DNA from: an uncultured Verrucomicrobiales bacterium
GTDB taxonomy: Bacteria; Verrucomicrobiota; Verrucomicrobiia; Verrucomicrobiales; Akkermansiaceae
NCBI GenBank assembly: GCA_937905985.1
Contig: CALCWC010000026.1
Coordinates: forward strand, 39,844-103,843
Reading direction: 5' to 3'
DNA length: 64,000 bases
Under the pieces are notes generated by a model. It was not told where the DNA came from, did no database searches, and saw only the letters and a list, made by a program, of their open reading frames with translations. Of the stretch, positions 7,177 to 16,065 are shown one piece after another. Position numbers and translations under genes: made by a program. Each line of letters starts with the position of its first letter. Positions within the stretch are counted from its first letter, which is position 1.

Positions 7177-9702
7177 TCACTCCTGCGGCGGGTTCATGCC
7201 GCCGTCCAGCAGGGCAAACATGTCCATTTGCCCCTCAGCGGCCTCCGGCGCGGGCATGCCGGTTTCCGCGGCCTTCTTCCGGCGCGCGGCCCTGGTCTTG
7301 GGCTCGTGGGTGGCGGCGTGCATCTCCAGGTGGGTGAGAATCTGCTTGGCGCGGTCAATGATGGGCTTGGGCAGCCCCGCCAGGCGCGCCACCTGGATGC
7401 CGTACGATTTGTCCGCCGGGCCGGGCAGCACCTTGCGCAGGAAGACGATTTCGTCCTTCCACTCGCGCACCTCCACGTGGCGGTTGCTCACGGCGGGGTG
7501 GGTTTGCTCCAGGTCTGTCATCTCATGGTAGTGGGTGGCGAAGAGGGTGCGCGCGCCGATGACGTCGTGCAAATGCTCCGCCACGGCCCAGGCGATGGAG
7601 AGGCCGTCGAAGGTGGCGGTACCGCGGCCGATTTCATCCAAAATGACCAGTGAGCGGTTGCCGGCGTTGTTGAGGATGAGGGCGGTCTCGCTCATCTCCA
7701 CCATGAAGGTGGACTGGCCCTGCGCGATGTCGTCGCTGGCGCCCACGCGGCAGAAGATGCGGTCCACCAGGCCGATGCGGGCTGAATCCGCGGGCACATA
7801 GGAACCGATTTGCGCCATGAGCGCGATGAGGGCCACCTGACGGATGTAGGTGCTCTTGCCGGCCATGTTCGGCCCGGTGAGGATGAGCACGCGGTTGGCC
7901 TCCGCGTCCATGTCGGTGTCGTTGGGCACGAAGGAGGTGTCGGTGAGCACCTGCTCGATGACGGGATGGCGGCCGTTGAGGATTTGCAAATCGCGGCTGG
8001 TGTCCAGCTGGGGGCGGCAGTAGCGGTACAGCTGCGCTTTCTCCGCCAGGGAGAGCAGCACGTCCACCTCCGCCAGAGTCTCGCTGGTGGCCTGGATGCG
8101 GTCGATGTATTCGCCCACCTTGGCGCGCAGGTTGCAGAAGAGCTCGTACTCCAGCTGGCGCGCGCGCTCGTCCGCACCCAGGATAGTGCCCTCCATCTTC
8201 TTGAGCTCGTCGGTCACGAACCTTTCCGCGTTGGCGAGGGTCTGCTTGCGAACGTAGCGCCCCTCCGGCACCTTGGAGTAGTTGGCCTTGGTAACCTCGA
8301 TGTAGTACCCGAAGACGTTGTTGAAGCGGATTTTGAGGGAGTCGATTCCGGTTTCCCGGCGCTCGCGTGCCTCCAGCTCGGCGAGCCAGTTCTTGCCATC
8401 GCGCGAGGCGGCGCGCAGCTCGTCCAGCCGGGCATCGTAGCCGTCGCGGATCATGCCGCCCTCCTTGATGGTGACGGGAGGTTCGTCCACCATGGCGTGC
8501 AGCAGCAGCTCCGTGAGCTCCGCGAAGTCACCCACCTGCCCCGGCAGCGGCGCAAAGACGGGAGCCTTGGCGGCCAGGGCGGTCAAATCGGCCGAGATGT
8601 CCGGCAGCTGCTGCAGGGATGCGCCCAGCGCCAGCAGATCCCGCCCGTTTCCGGCGCCCTGGGAGAGGCGGGAGACCAGGCGCTCGGTGTCGCGCACGCC
8701 TTTCAGCGAGCTGCGCAGCTTGGTCATGAGGAAGGGCTCCTGCAGGAAGCCGGCAATGATTTCCTGGCGGCGCAGCAGCGCGTCCATGTCGCAGATGGGA
8801 TGCAAAATCCAATCGCGGAGCTTGCGTGCGCCCATGGGGGTGGAGGTGTTGTCCAGCGCGCCGAGGAGGGTGTTCTTCACGCCGCCGCGGGCCTCCACCA
8901 AATCAAGGTTGCGGCGGCTTGCGGTGTCGATGAGCACGGCGTTGTCCGTGGCGCGCAGGGAGAGTTTCCGCAGGTGGTCCGTAGTGCGGCGCAGCTGGTG
9001 TTTCAGGTAGTGCAGGATGGCTGCTGCGGCACCGAGCGCGGCGCCCAGGTGCGCGCAGCCGAAGCCTTGCAGGGAATGCACGCGGAAGTGGCTCTCCAGG
9101 AACGGCACCGCCACGCCGGGAAGGAAGGTGTAGCCGTCGTAGTACTGCGTCACGGGCACGCCGGGGAAGGCATCGCGCTGTTCGTCGCTCAGCAGCAGCT
9201 CGCTGGGGCGGATGCGCTCCAGCTCGTCCGCCAGGGACTCCAGGCTGGGGTAGTCCGCCACGGTGAACTCGCCGGTGGTGTGGTCGGCGCAGGCCAATCC
9301 CCAGGCGTTTTTCTCATGGTAGCAGGCGGCAATGTAGTTGTGCTCCCCGCTCTCCAGAAGCGAGAGGTCCGCCAGCGTGCCGGCGGAGACGATGCGCGTG
9401 ATCTCGCGCTCCACCAGCTTGCCCGGCACGGGGTCGGTCATCTGGTCTGCAATGGCCACGCGCTTGCCCAGCTTCACAATCTGGCCGATGTAGCCCTCCG
9501 CCGCGTGGAACGGCACGCCGCACATCGGGATGGTCTGACGCTTGGTGAGCGTGAGCCCCAGCGCCGCGGAGCACTCCTGCGCGTCCTCGAAAAACATCTC
9601 GTAGAAGTCCCCCACGCGGAAGAACAGCCACACATCCTCCGGCAGCGCCTGCTTCATCCGCAGGTACTGGTCCATCATCGGGCTGAGCGTGTTTTCCGCC
9701 AT
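7177..9702 (-). CDS. mutS: DNA mismatch repair protein MutS
   Basis: 841 aa from the ATG at 9702; a TTG six codons earlier is possible but the ATG is preceded by GGAAAG. The mismatch-sensing N-terminus has the expected FFRVGDFYEMFFEDA (Phe-X-Glu wedge in a DFYEMF context) followed by the connector, lever and clamp regions. The C-terminal ATPase has Walker A GPNMAGKST near residue 609, Walker B VILDEIGRGTATFDG and the ATHYHEM switch. Length is normal for MutS1. It begins just after the stop of the TPR gene and is probably co-transcribed with it. No mutL is in the window. Confidence 0.97.
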   Translation of the reverse strand: MAENTLSPMMDQYLRMKQALPEDVWLFFRVGDFYEMFFEDAQECSAALGLTLTKRQTIPMCGVPFHAAEGYIGQIVKLGKRVAIADQMTDPVPGKLVEREITRIVSAGTLADLSLLESGEHNYIAACYHEKNAWGLACADHTTGEFTVADYPSLESLADELERIRPSELLLSDEQRDAFPGVPVTQYYDGYTFLPGVAVPFLESHFRVHSLQGFGCAHLGAALGAAAAILHYLKHQLRRTTDHLRKLSLRATDNAVLIDTASRRNLDLVEARGGVKNTLLGALDNTSTPMGARKLRDWILHPICDMDALLRRQEIIAGFLQEPFLMTKLRSSLKGVRDTERLVSRLSQGAGNGRDLLALGASLQQLPDISADLTALAAKAPVFAPLPGQVGDFAELTELLLHAMVDEPPVTIKEGGMIRDGYDARLDELRAASRDGKNWLAELEARERRETGIDSLKIRFNNVFGYYIEVTKANYSKVPEGRYVRKQTLANAERFVTDELKKMEGTILGADERARQLEYELFCNLRAKVGEYIDRIQATSETLAEVDVLLSLAEKAQLYRYCRPQLDTSRDLQILNGRHPVIEQVLTDTSFVPNDTDMDAEANRVLILTGPNMAGKSTYIRQVALIALMAQIGSYVPADSARIGLVDRIFCRVGASDDIAQGQSTFMVEMSETALILNNAGNRSLVILDEIGRGTATFDGLSIAWAVAEHLHDVIGARTLFATHYHEMTDLEQTHPAVSNRHVEVREWKDEIVFLRKVLPGPADKSYGIQVARLAGLPKPIIDRAKQILTHLEMHAATHEPKTRAARRKKAAETGMPAPEAAEGQMDMFALLDGGMNPPQE

Positions 9703-9723
9703 TTTCAAGTCTTTCCGCAAGGC

Positions 9724-12105
9724 CTAGCGGTTCTGGATATCACCGCCGCGCTTGCGGATGCGCTCCGGCTGGGGCTTCTTGAGGCGGAGTTCAATCTTGC
9801 GTCCGCTCTTCCTGATGGTTTTGGTGGAGAAGAGCTCCGCGCTCACCTCATGGCCGGCACCGGCGGGGGATGCGGTGGGGGCGGCGTCCACGGGGCGGGC
9901 GATGCGCTGCAGGCGGGTCTCGAAGGCGGCATCATTGGCGGCGGCGGCATCACTGGCCACCTGGGCCTCCTCCTGCTGCCGGTGCTCCTCCAGTATCTGC
10001 TGCATCTCGGTGTCCTCCTCGCGCAGCTTGGCGGCCTCGTCCTCCGGGGTCACGGTTTCCACCAGGTCGGTTCCGGGCTTGGCGGTGTTGTCGGGGTGGT
10101 TGCGGAGGTAGTCCTCGAATTCGGGGTCGGGTTCCGCACCGTAGTGGATGGAGCGGTCGTAGGCGCGCGCGGCTTCCGGTATCTTCTTGGCCTCAGCGTA
10201 GATGCGCGCCATGTTGTAGTGGGCGTCGGCGATGGCGGGCTTGAGCTTGATGGCGGCGGCGTAGTGCTTGAGCGCGCGCTCATGCTCGCCGCGCAGGCCC
10301 TCGATGTTGGCGAGGTAGAAGAAGGATTCAGCGTTGGCGGGGTCCAGCTCGATGGTGCGCGCGAAGAGGCGGCGCGCCTCGTCCATGCGGTCCAGGCGGT
10401 AGTAGCTGATGGCCGCCAGGTAGTACGGCACGGCCAGGTTGGGGGAAAGGCGCCGCGCGCGTTCCAGGTACTCCACGGATTCCTCGCAGTGGTTGCGGTA
10501 GAGCAGGATGGTGCCCAGGTTCACCAGACCGGGCACGTTGTCCGGCTCTGCATCCACAAGCGTGCGGTACAGCTGCTCTGCGGCGGTGTAGCGTTTCTTG
10601 GAGAAGGCTTTTTGGGCGAGGGATGCAAGGGCTTGCGTCTCCAGCCCGGCACGCACGGCGCGCACGGCCTGCTCGCCAATGTTGACCGGGGATTCCTTGC
10701 CATCCTCCGCCACCTTGATGGTGTCCACCACGCGGCGCTCGGCATCGGTGAGGTCGGGGTTGCTCTCATCCTCCAGGCGTTGGAGAGCGCCGACGGTTTC
10801 CGCGTCCGCGTTCTTCATCTGCTTGTAGGTTTCAATGAGCAGCTTGCGGCCTTCCGCCTGGATGCTGAGCGTGCGCTTCTGCTTGGCGACAACCTCGCGC
10901 AGCACCTGGTTTTCCTCCGCCAGGGCGGGGTCCACGGTGGGCTTGGCGGCCTGTGCCTCCAGCTCGGCCTCCAGGTTGTTGAGGCGTTCGGTGAGGGTGG
11001 ACACGCGGTTGCGGTAGGCCATGTTCTCATCGTAGAGGCCGGTCATGTCCTCGCGCAGGCGGTCGGCCTCCTTGCGGGCGGCCTCCAGCTGCTGGGCGAG
11101 CACGGAGCGCTCGTCTCCCTCCGCCTCCATGCGGCTTTCCAGCTCCTGCACGCGGTTGAGGGCCTCCTTGAGCTTCTGGTCCAGCGTGAGGTTCTGGTCC
11201 AGCAGGGCCTTGGTCTTCTCCGGGCTGTTGAGGTCCACGATGGCGTGGAGCTGCTCGTTCTCCTGCTTGAGGGTATCACGCTCCAGGGTGACCTTCTCCA
11301 GCTCCAGGCGGGTTTGTTCCAGCGTGGAATTGAGCTCCTCAATGCGCGTTTCCGCCTGGCGGCGCGCATCATCCGCCGCACGGTACTTGGCGGACATCTC
11401 CGCCAGCTGGCGGTTGAGGGAGTCCACCACCTGGTTGCCGGCGGCGCGCTCGGTCTCGATGTGCTGCTGGAGCTCCGCATATCGCTCCTTGTACTGGCGG
11501 CTCTCCAGCTCGGCGCCCACCACGCGGCGCTGCAGGGCGGCCGCCTTGTCGCTGAGCTCCTTGTAGGCATCCGAGAGGCGGCGCACCTCCTCCTGGGAGC
11601 GCGCCAGCTCAGAGCGCAGCTGCTGCGTGCGGGCGGACTCATCATCCGTGCCGCCGCTGGGGCGCGTCTCCGGCGGGATATAGGTGGGGGAGGCGGGCGT
11701 GTGCTCGCGGGAGGCAATGCTGCCGGGCTCGCGGCGGGGCTGCGAGGGTTGCGCCTTGGCCCTTTCCTCATAGGTGGCCAGGTTGCGGGCCAGCGTGGTG
11801 CGTCGGTACTGCACCAGGTTGGGCTTCCAGGTCGGGAAGTCGCGCACGATGGCCGCCAGCAGGCGCTCCGCGTCCCGCCCCTTGCGCAGCGCACTGCGGT
11901 AATCCTTCTGCTCCGCCAGCTTCTCCGCCTCCTGAATGAGCTGGTACGCGCCCAGGTAGTATTCCCCGGGGTCGACCACGCCGCGGCGGGCGTTGCCCAC
12001 GGAGGCCGACTGCCCGCCGCGCAGCGATTGGGCGGCAAGCGGCTGCGCTGCAGCCAGGGCCAGGCTGCAGACGATGGTGGCCAGTGCGGTGTATCGCGTG
12101 CTCAT
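9724..12105 (-). CDS. Secreted coiled-coil/TPR repeat protein
   Basis: 793 aa from the ATG at 12105 (MSTRYTALATIVCSLALAAA, a signal peptide); the frame is open 27 codons further upstream, but that part is not peptide-like and contains the promoter. After the signal: a short helical domain (GEYYLGAYQLIQEAEKLAEQ), a Ser/Pro linker, about 270 residues of heptad coiled coil rich in Glu/Arg/Leu, then at about residues 490-690 five tetratricopeptide repeats (GLVNLGTILLYRN; YYLAAISYYRLDR; FFYLANIEGLRGE; AHYNMARIYAEAK), and a charged Lys/Arg tail. It is probably a periplasmic scaffold of the cell envelope. It lies directly upstream of mutS on the same strand. Confidence 0.85.
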   Translation of the reverse strand: MSTRYTALATIVCSLALAAAQPLAAQSLRGGQSASVGNARRGVVDPGEYYLGAYQLIQEAEKLAEQKDYRSALRKGRDAERLLAAIVRDFPTWKPNLVQYRRTTLARNLATYEERAKAQPSQPRREPGSIASREHTPASPTYIPPETRPSGGTDDESARTQQLRSELARSQEEVRRLSDAYKELSDKAAALQRRVVGAELESRQYKERYAELQQHIETERAAGNQVVDSLNRQLAEMSAKYRAADDARRQAETRIEELNSTLEQTRLELEKVTLERDTLKQENEQLHAIVDLNSPEKTKALLDQNLTLDQKLKEALNRVQELESRMEAEGDERSVLAQQLEAARKEADRLREDMTGLYDENMAYRNRVSTLTERLNNLEAELEAQAAKPTVDPALAEENQVLREVVAKQKRTLSIQAEGRKLLIETYKQMKNADAETVGALQRLEDESNPDLTDAERRVVDTIKVAEDGKESPVNIGEQAVRAVRAGLETQALASLAQKAFSKKRYTAAEQLYRTLVDAEPDNVPGLVNLGTILLYRNHCEESVEYLERARRLSPNLAVPYYLAAISYYRLDRMDEARRLFARTIELDPANAESFFYLANIEGLRGEHERALKHYAAAIKLKPAIADAHYNMARIYAEAKKIPEAARAYDRSIHYGAEPDPEFEDYLRNHPDNTAKPGTDLVETVTPEDEAAKLREEDTEMQQILEEHRQQEEAQVASDAAAANDAAFETRLQRIARPVDAAPTASPAGAGHEVSAELFSTKTIRKSGRKIELRLKKPQPERIRKRGGDIQNR

Positions 12106-12121
12106 TCGTGCGCTCCCGCAT

Positions 12122-12149
12122 ATCATACAGCATCCACGCCGCAACGCAA
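12122..12149 (-). promoter_or_regulatory. Predicted promoter of the TPR-mutS unit
   Basis: Minus strand TTGCGT (12144-12149), 16 bases, TATGAT (12122-12127), then a GGAG about 10 bases before the ATG at 12105. Confidence 0.6.
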
Positions 12150-12180
12150 GCCGGAATCGCGCATGGGCGTGAACCAAGTG

Positions 12181-12208
12181 TTGCATCCTCCCGCGGTTGT
12201 GTTAGAAT
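12181..12208 (+). promoter_or_regulatory. Predicted promoter of the DMT transporter-racemase operon
   Basis: TTGCAT (12181-12186), 16 bases, TAGAAT (12203-12208). A GGGAGG at 12213-12218 is correctly spaced for the GTG at 12228. Confidence 0.6.
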
Positions 12209-12227
12209 GGGCGGGAGGAAAAAGAAG

Positions 12228-13103
12228 GTGAACTCGCAAGTCAAAGCGCTGGTTTGTGCCGTGGTGGCAAGCGTGCTAATGGGCACGCTGGGTGTGTTTG
12301 TGAAGGAGTCTCAATGCGCGGCGCAGACCTGTTCCTTCGTTCGCTTCGCCATCGGCCTGCTGCTGGTGCTGCCGCTTTTCCTGCTGCGCCCGGGAAGCAA
12401 GGCCTTTTCCTGGCAGTCGGCGGTGTCGGGCATCGGCATCAGCCTGTGCATCCTGTTCTACTTCTACGCCATCTGCGGGCTATCCGTGGGCGTGGCGGCA
12501 CTGCTGCTCTACACGGGGCCAGTGTTTGCGGCGGCGGGCGAGGCGGTGATACGGCGGCGCATGCCGAGCGCGCGTGATTTCCTGTTGATGCTGGCCTCTC
12601 TGGTGGGTATCGCGCTGGTGTGCGGGCCGAGCGTGGGCGCGGGCGGCCAGGCGCTGGATGTGGTGTACGGCATCCTCTCCGGCGTGTGCTACGCGGCGTA
12701 TATCCTCTTCAACCGCCTGATTCCGGGCCACGTGACCATGCTGCAGCGCACCTTCTGGCAGTTTGTGGCGGGAGTGACCGTGCTGGCAGGGCCCTTCCTT
12801 ATGCAGGGGAACCCGCTGGAGCATGTGGACACGGGCTGGCCGTACCTCCTGTGCATCGGCGTGCTGCAGGGCTTCCTGGTGCTGCTGCTGGTGGCCTATG
12901 CCGTGAAACACCTCTCCGCCATCCGCTACGGCACCATCGCCTATGTGGAGCCCGTGCTCGCCGTGGCACTCGGCTGGATGGTCTACCAGGACTCCATGAG
13001 CCCGCTGCAATGGCTCGGCGTGGTGCTGGTGCTGGCCGCCTCCGCCGCGCAATCCCTGCTGCCGCAGGAGCAAAAACCATCTTCCTCTCCACAACATGAC
13101 TGA
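12228..13103 (+). CDS. DMT-superfamily (EamA) transporter
   Basis: 291 aa from a GTG at 12228, chosen because GGGAGG lies 9 bases upstream and because the ATG at 12207 falls inside the predicted -10. Ten hydrophobic helices in two five-helix EamA repeats; the second half has the typical HLSAIRYGTIAYVEPVLAVALGW motif. Family members export or import amino acids and metabolites across the inner membrane. It overlaps the next gene by 8 bases, so the two are translationally coupled; this suggests the substrate is related to proline or hydroxyproline. Confidence 0.88.
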   Translation: MNSQVKALVCAVVASVLMGTLGVFVKESQCAAQTCSFVRFAIGLLLVLPLFLLRPGSKAFSWQSAVSGIGISLCILFYFYAICGLSVGVAALLLYTGPVFAAAGEAVIRRRMPSARDFLLMLASLVGIALVCGPSVGAGGQALDVVYGILSGVCYAAYILFNRLIPGHVTMLQRTFWQFVAGVTVLAGPFLMQGNPLEHVDTGWPYLLCIGVLQGFLVLLLVAYAVKHLSAIRYGTIAYVEPVLAVALGWMVYQDSMSPLQWLGVVLVLAASAAQSLLPQEQKPSSSPQHD

Positions 13104-14127
13104 CCATCCTGAAAGCGAACCCTCCCTGCACTGCCTGGACCTCCATGCCGCAGGCGAGCCCTGCCGCGTGCTGCGCGACGCCCGACTCACCGCCGTGCCC
13201 GGCGCCACCATGCGCGAGCGGCTGGACTACGTGAAGGCGAACCTCGACGAGCTGCGCAGCGCTGTCATGCTGGAGCCGCGCGGCCACGAGGCCATGTTCG
13301 GCTCCATCATCATGCCCCCGGCCACACCGGATGCGGACGTGGGCGTGCTCTACATCTGCCCCGGCGGCTACCTGGACATGTGCGTGCACGGCACCATCTG
13401 CACCTGCCGCGCCGCAGCCGAGCTTGGGCTGCCGCTGCACGACCCCGGCCGCGTGGTCATCGATGCCGTGTGCGGTCGCATCACCGGCGAGCTGCAGCGG
13501 GATGCACAAGGCAGGGCCAAGACCATCACCATCCAGAACGTGCCGTCCTTCGTGTACACGCCAGAGCCGGTGATGCTGGAGGTGGCGGGCCTGGCGAGCC
13601 CGGTGCCGGCGCACGTGGTGTTTGCGGGCAACTTCTTTGTGCTGGTGGACTACGCCGCGCTGGGGCAAACCCCCGCCCTGCTGGAGGACCACCCCGCGCG
13701 CAACCTGCAGGACTTGGGCATCGCCATTCGAGATGCCGCCAACGCCGCCGTCAAGGTGGCACACCCCACCAACCCCTCCACCAACGAAATCACCCTCACC
13801 GTCCTCTACGAACGCAAGGGCGACACCCCCAAGCACATGCGCAACGCCGTCGTCTTCGGCGAGGGCCAGATGGACCGCAGCCCCTGCGGCTCCGGCACCT
13901 CCGCACTCATGACCCTGCTGCACCACCTGGGAGAGCTGGAGCTCAACCAGCAGATGATTTCGGAATCCTACATCGGCTCCGTTTTCCACGGCGAGCTGCG
14001 CGACGGCGGCACCGTCGGCCCCTACAACGCCGTCATCCCACGCATCACCGGCCAGGCCTTCCTCACCGGCCGCAGCGAATTCTTCCGCGAACCCGACGAC
14101 CCCTTCCGCTGCGGGTTCTCCGTTTAG
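13096..14127 (+). CDS. Proline racemase/4-hydroxyproline epimerase family protein
   Basis: 343 aa, normal for the family. Family members epimerise proline or trans-4-hydroxy-L-proline (or dehydrate 3-hydroxyproline) with two catalytic residues. Both cysteines are present: Cys96 in DMCVHGTI and Cys264 in DRSPCGSGT, which argues for an epimerase or racemase rather than the dehydratase (which has Ser/Thr at the first site). The first motif is unusual: MCGHG is the common form and Gly is Val here. Collagen- or mucin-derived hydroxyproline is a plausible substrate. The start overlaps the upstream transporter gene. Confidence 0.85.
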   Translation: MTDHPESEPSLHCLDLHAAGEPCRVLRDARLTAVPGATMRERLDYVKANLDELRSAVMLEPRGHEAMFGSIIMPPATPDADVGVLYICPGGYLDMCVHGTICTCRAAAELGLPLHDPGRVVIDAVCGRITGELQRDAQGRAKTITIQNVPSFVYTPEPVMLEVAGLASPVPAHVVFAGNFFVLVDYAALGQTPALLEDHPARNLQDLGIAIRDAANAAVKVAHPTNPSTNEITLTVLYERKGDTPKHMRNAVVFGEGQMDRSPCGSGTSALMTLLHHLGELELNQQMISESYIGSVFHGELRDGGTVGPYNAVIPRITGQAFLTGRSEFFREPDDPFRCGFSV

Positions 14128-14331
14128 CGCCGCAATCCCATAAAAAACGCTCGGACCCGTCTTCGCCAACCCGTCTCCGCTAAAGCTTCGCCGAGGCCTA
14201 CGGGTGGAGCTCCAACGCCCGCTTACTAACCGCGCTCGTTGACACCAATTATTGCATACCCATTCTCGTCACGCCGTAGCCCGCAGGGCGTAGGCGGAAG
14301 GCCCTTCCTAAAATTCATTGGGCACATGTGA

Positions 14332-14358
14332 ACCTACAGTATTCCCAATACTGTAGGT
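14332..14358 (+). promoter_or_regulatory. Perfect 27-base palindrome (candidate operator)
   Basis: Arms ACCTACAGTATT and AATACTGTAGGT, 12 bp each, with centre CCC. The same core as at 2250. It lies about 216 bases before the start of the PEP-CTERM gene at 14574 and 159 bases from a second, imperfect copy. Confidence 0.65.
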
Positions 14359-14490
14359 CAAGCCCAATCGCGCAAAAAATTGCCGTTCAGGCGTTTTTGT
14401 ATCGGCAGGTTGTCTCTCATAGCCGCGCCGTCCCTCCCGCCGCCCCGCCGCAAACCCCGCCGCCACTAGGCTTCCCCGCCCTTGGCAAGC

Positions 14491-14514
14491 CTACAGTATT
14501 GGGAATACTATAAT
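14491..14514 (+). promoter_or_regulatory. Imperfect palindrome overlapping a TATAAT -10 box
   Basis: CTACAGTATT, centre GGG, then AATACTATAA; the right arm contains TATAAT (14509-14514). TTGGCA lies at 14482-14487, giving a 21-base spacer, longer than the 16-18 bases of the other promoters here. The palindrome sits between the two boxes, as in MerR-type promoters, or acts as a simple repressor site. Confidence 0.6.
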
Positions 14515-14573
14515 CATCGGCATGCGGGCACAATTGCGTCCGTACCTTTATTAACCATCATCAAAGAACAACA

Positions 14574-15635
14574 ATGAAAAACACATTATACCTCTCAATC
14601 CTCGCTGCCGCCCTGATGGGTGGGCAGGTGTTCGCGGCGGATCCAATCCCCACCGCGCTGGAAGGGTGCAAGGCTGGAGAGAACAACTACTACTACGGCG
14701 CGTATAAAGACGACGGCAGCGATGCAAGCGGTGGCAATGTCTCCGTTTCCGCATCCGCAACTGGCTCCGACTTTAGCCATGCCTTTGTGGAGGGCGGCCG
14801 TTCCACCCAAGGGGGGGCCTCCAACAACAAAATCACTATGACCGGAGGGCAAGTGCTTGTACTTACCGGGGGAGACGGAAAAACCTCTGCCTCCGGAAAT
14901 ACCGCCATCATGACCGGCGGCAGTGTAACCATGATGTATGGCGGCCAGAGCATGAAAGACGCCTCTGGAAACATTGCCATTGTGGCGGGAGACAGCGTCG
15001 TAGGCACGCTTGGGGGCGGGTATATCATGATGGGTGGTGATGCCGCCAACGACAACAAAATCTATCTGGTGGGCAAAGGTGCCACCGCCACCATTGCCGA
15101 TGCCCAAGGCAACAAGGCTGCATATACGGGCGGCGCAATCTCGTTGGGCAATGTTGCTGGTGGAAGATGCTCCGTTTCGGCAGGCAACTCCATTGACATC
15201 TACGGCACCGGCATTACCGTTTCTAATAGTGTACTGAATACGCAGATTTTCAACTTCCACATTGCCGACGGGTTACGGCTCTCTCAGGAAGCCATGATTA
15301 GCATGACATCGAAGTACAATGGACTTGACCTCCCCGGGGTGAATCTGGGCTTCTACAACGATGACGTGCAGGACTGGAGCGCGTTCGACGGCCAGACCAT
15401 CACGCTGGTGAGCACCGCCAAGTCCATCACGGTTGGGGAAGGCAGCCTGGGAGACGTGGAAATCAAGGGCGCGGATGGCGCGACGGTTGCCACGGCCACG
15501 CTGGGGCTGGGGAACGAGAATAAGAGCCTGGTGCTGAGCAACATCAAGGGCACGGCGCCTGTTCCCGAGCCGACCACAGGCACGCTCTCGCTGCTGGCGC
15601 TGGCTGGGCTTTGCATCCGCCGCCGGAGGAAGTAA
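14574..15635 (+). CDS. PEP-CTERM secreted Gly-rich repeat protein
   Basis: 353 aa. Signal peptide MKNTLYLSILAAALMGGQVFA. The first 200 mature residues consist of irregular Gly/Ser/Asn-rich beta repeats (NKITMTGGQVLVLTGG; NTAIMTGGSVTMMYGG; NIAIVAGDSVVGTLGGG) likely to form a beta-solenoid; then a compact domain; then VPEPTTGTLSLLALAGL plus CIRRRRK, the PEP-CTERM anchor. Probably a surface or matrix protein. Upstream are two copies of the palindrome also found at the 2-kb PEP-CTERM pair, which suggests co-regulation. A strong terminator follows. Confidence 0.87.
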   Translation: MKNTLYLSILAAALMGGQVFAADPIPTALEGCKAGENNYYYGAYKDDGSDASGGNVSVSASATGSDFSHAFVEGGRSTQGGASNNKITMTGGQVLVLTGGDGKTSASGNTAIMTGGSVTMMYGGQSMKDASGNIAIVAGDSVVGTLGGGYIMMGGDAANDNKIYLVGKGATATIADAQGNKAAYTGGAISLGNVAGGRCSVSAGNSIDIYGTGITVSNSVLNTQIFNFHIADGLRLSQEAMISMTSKYNGLDLPGVNLGFYNDDVQDWSAFDGQTITLVSTAKSITVGEGSLGDVEIKGADGATVATATLGLGNENKSLVLSNIKGTAPVPEPTTGTLSLLALAGLCIRRRRK

Positions 15636-15658
15636 GATTTACCTTGCAGGTATTTTCC

Positions 15659-15699
15659 CCGCCCCGCTTGGCTTTGGGCCTTGCGGGGCGGTTTTTTTT
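15659..15699 (+). terminator. Rho-independent terminator
   Basis: 9-bp stem CCGCCCCGC (15659-15667) with GCGGGGCGG (15683-15691), followed by eight T. Confidence 0.92.
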
Positions 15700-16012
15700 G
15701 ACACGCGGGGAGAGGGAATGAACGTCTATGCCACCCCGCAATCCGCCAAGTGCGCGCCTGCGTACAAAGCCGCACCCCGCACGCTTTAAGCATGCGGGGT
15801 GCAACCCAACTTACTACCTATGAAACTCGGCCTTCCTGTCTAGCGGGATGCGAATGCTCTCTCCTTCATTCGCAACCGGAAGTACCGATGAAGGGTAGAC
15901 ACCGCCACCATTCAAACCGTTCAATCTTTGTTTCAGGGGCAAAAAAAGGGGGATGGGGAGGGTGCCCGCGCCGCCATGCGCGAGAATTCGCCCCATTGCA
16001 AATTTGTTGGGA
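15700..16012. other. Gene-free stretch with one hairpin
   Basis: About 310 bases; the only structure is a perfect 10-bp stem GCACCCCGCA (15772-15781) with its complement (15793-15802), without a T-run. No gene recognised. Confidence 0.5.
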
Positions 16013-16041
16013 TTGCCAAGCGGTTTTGTTTCTGCTACAAT
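16013..16041 (+). promoter_or_regulatory. Predicted promoter of the prenyl diphosphate synthase gene
   Basis: TTGCCA (16013-16018), 17 bases, TACAAT (16036-16041); start codon at 16066. Confidence 0.65.
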
Positions 16042-16065
16042 GTCGGCCACCCGCCTATTCAGGCC

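Larger units (their letters stand above)
14128..14573. other. Gene-free control region with two palindromes
   Basis: No gene. 14150-14225 is a GC-rich degraded repeat (CGTCTTCGCC / CTAAAGCTTCGCCGAGG), followed by the two palindrome copies described separately. No terminator of the racemase operon was recognised. Confidence 0.6.

Noticed and set aside
7810..12231. 1473-codon open frame antisense to mutS and the TPR gene
   Set aside because: It spans two real genes on the other strand, is Leu/Gly/His/Gln-rich and has no recognisable domain.
14332..14358. Palindrome as a rho-independent terminator of the racemase gene
   Set aside because: AT-rich stem without a T-run and over 200 bases beyond the stop codon; its match to the 2-kb copy upstream of a gene favours an operator.
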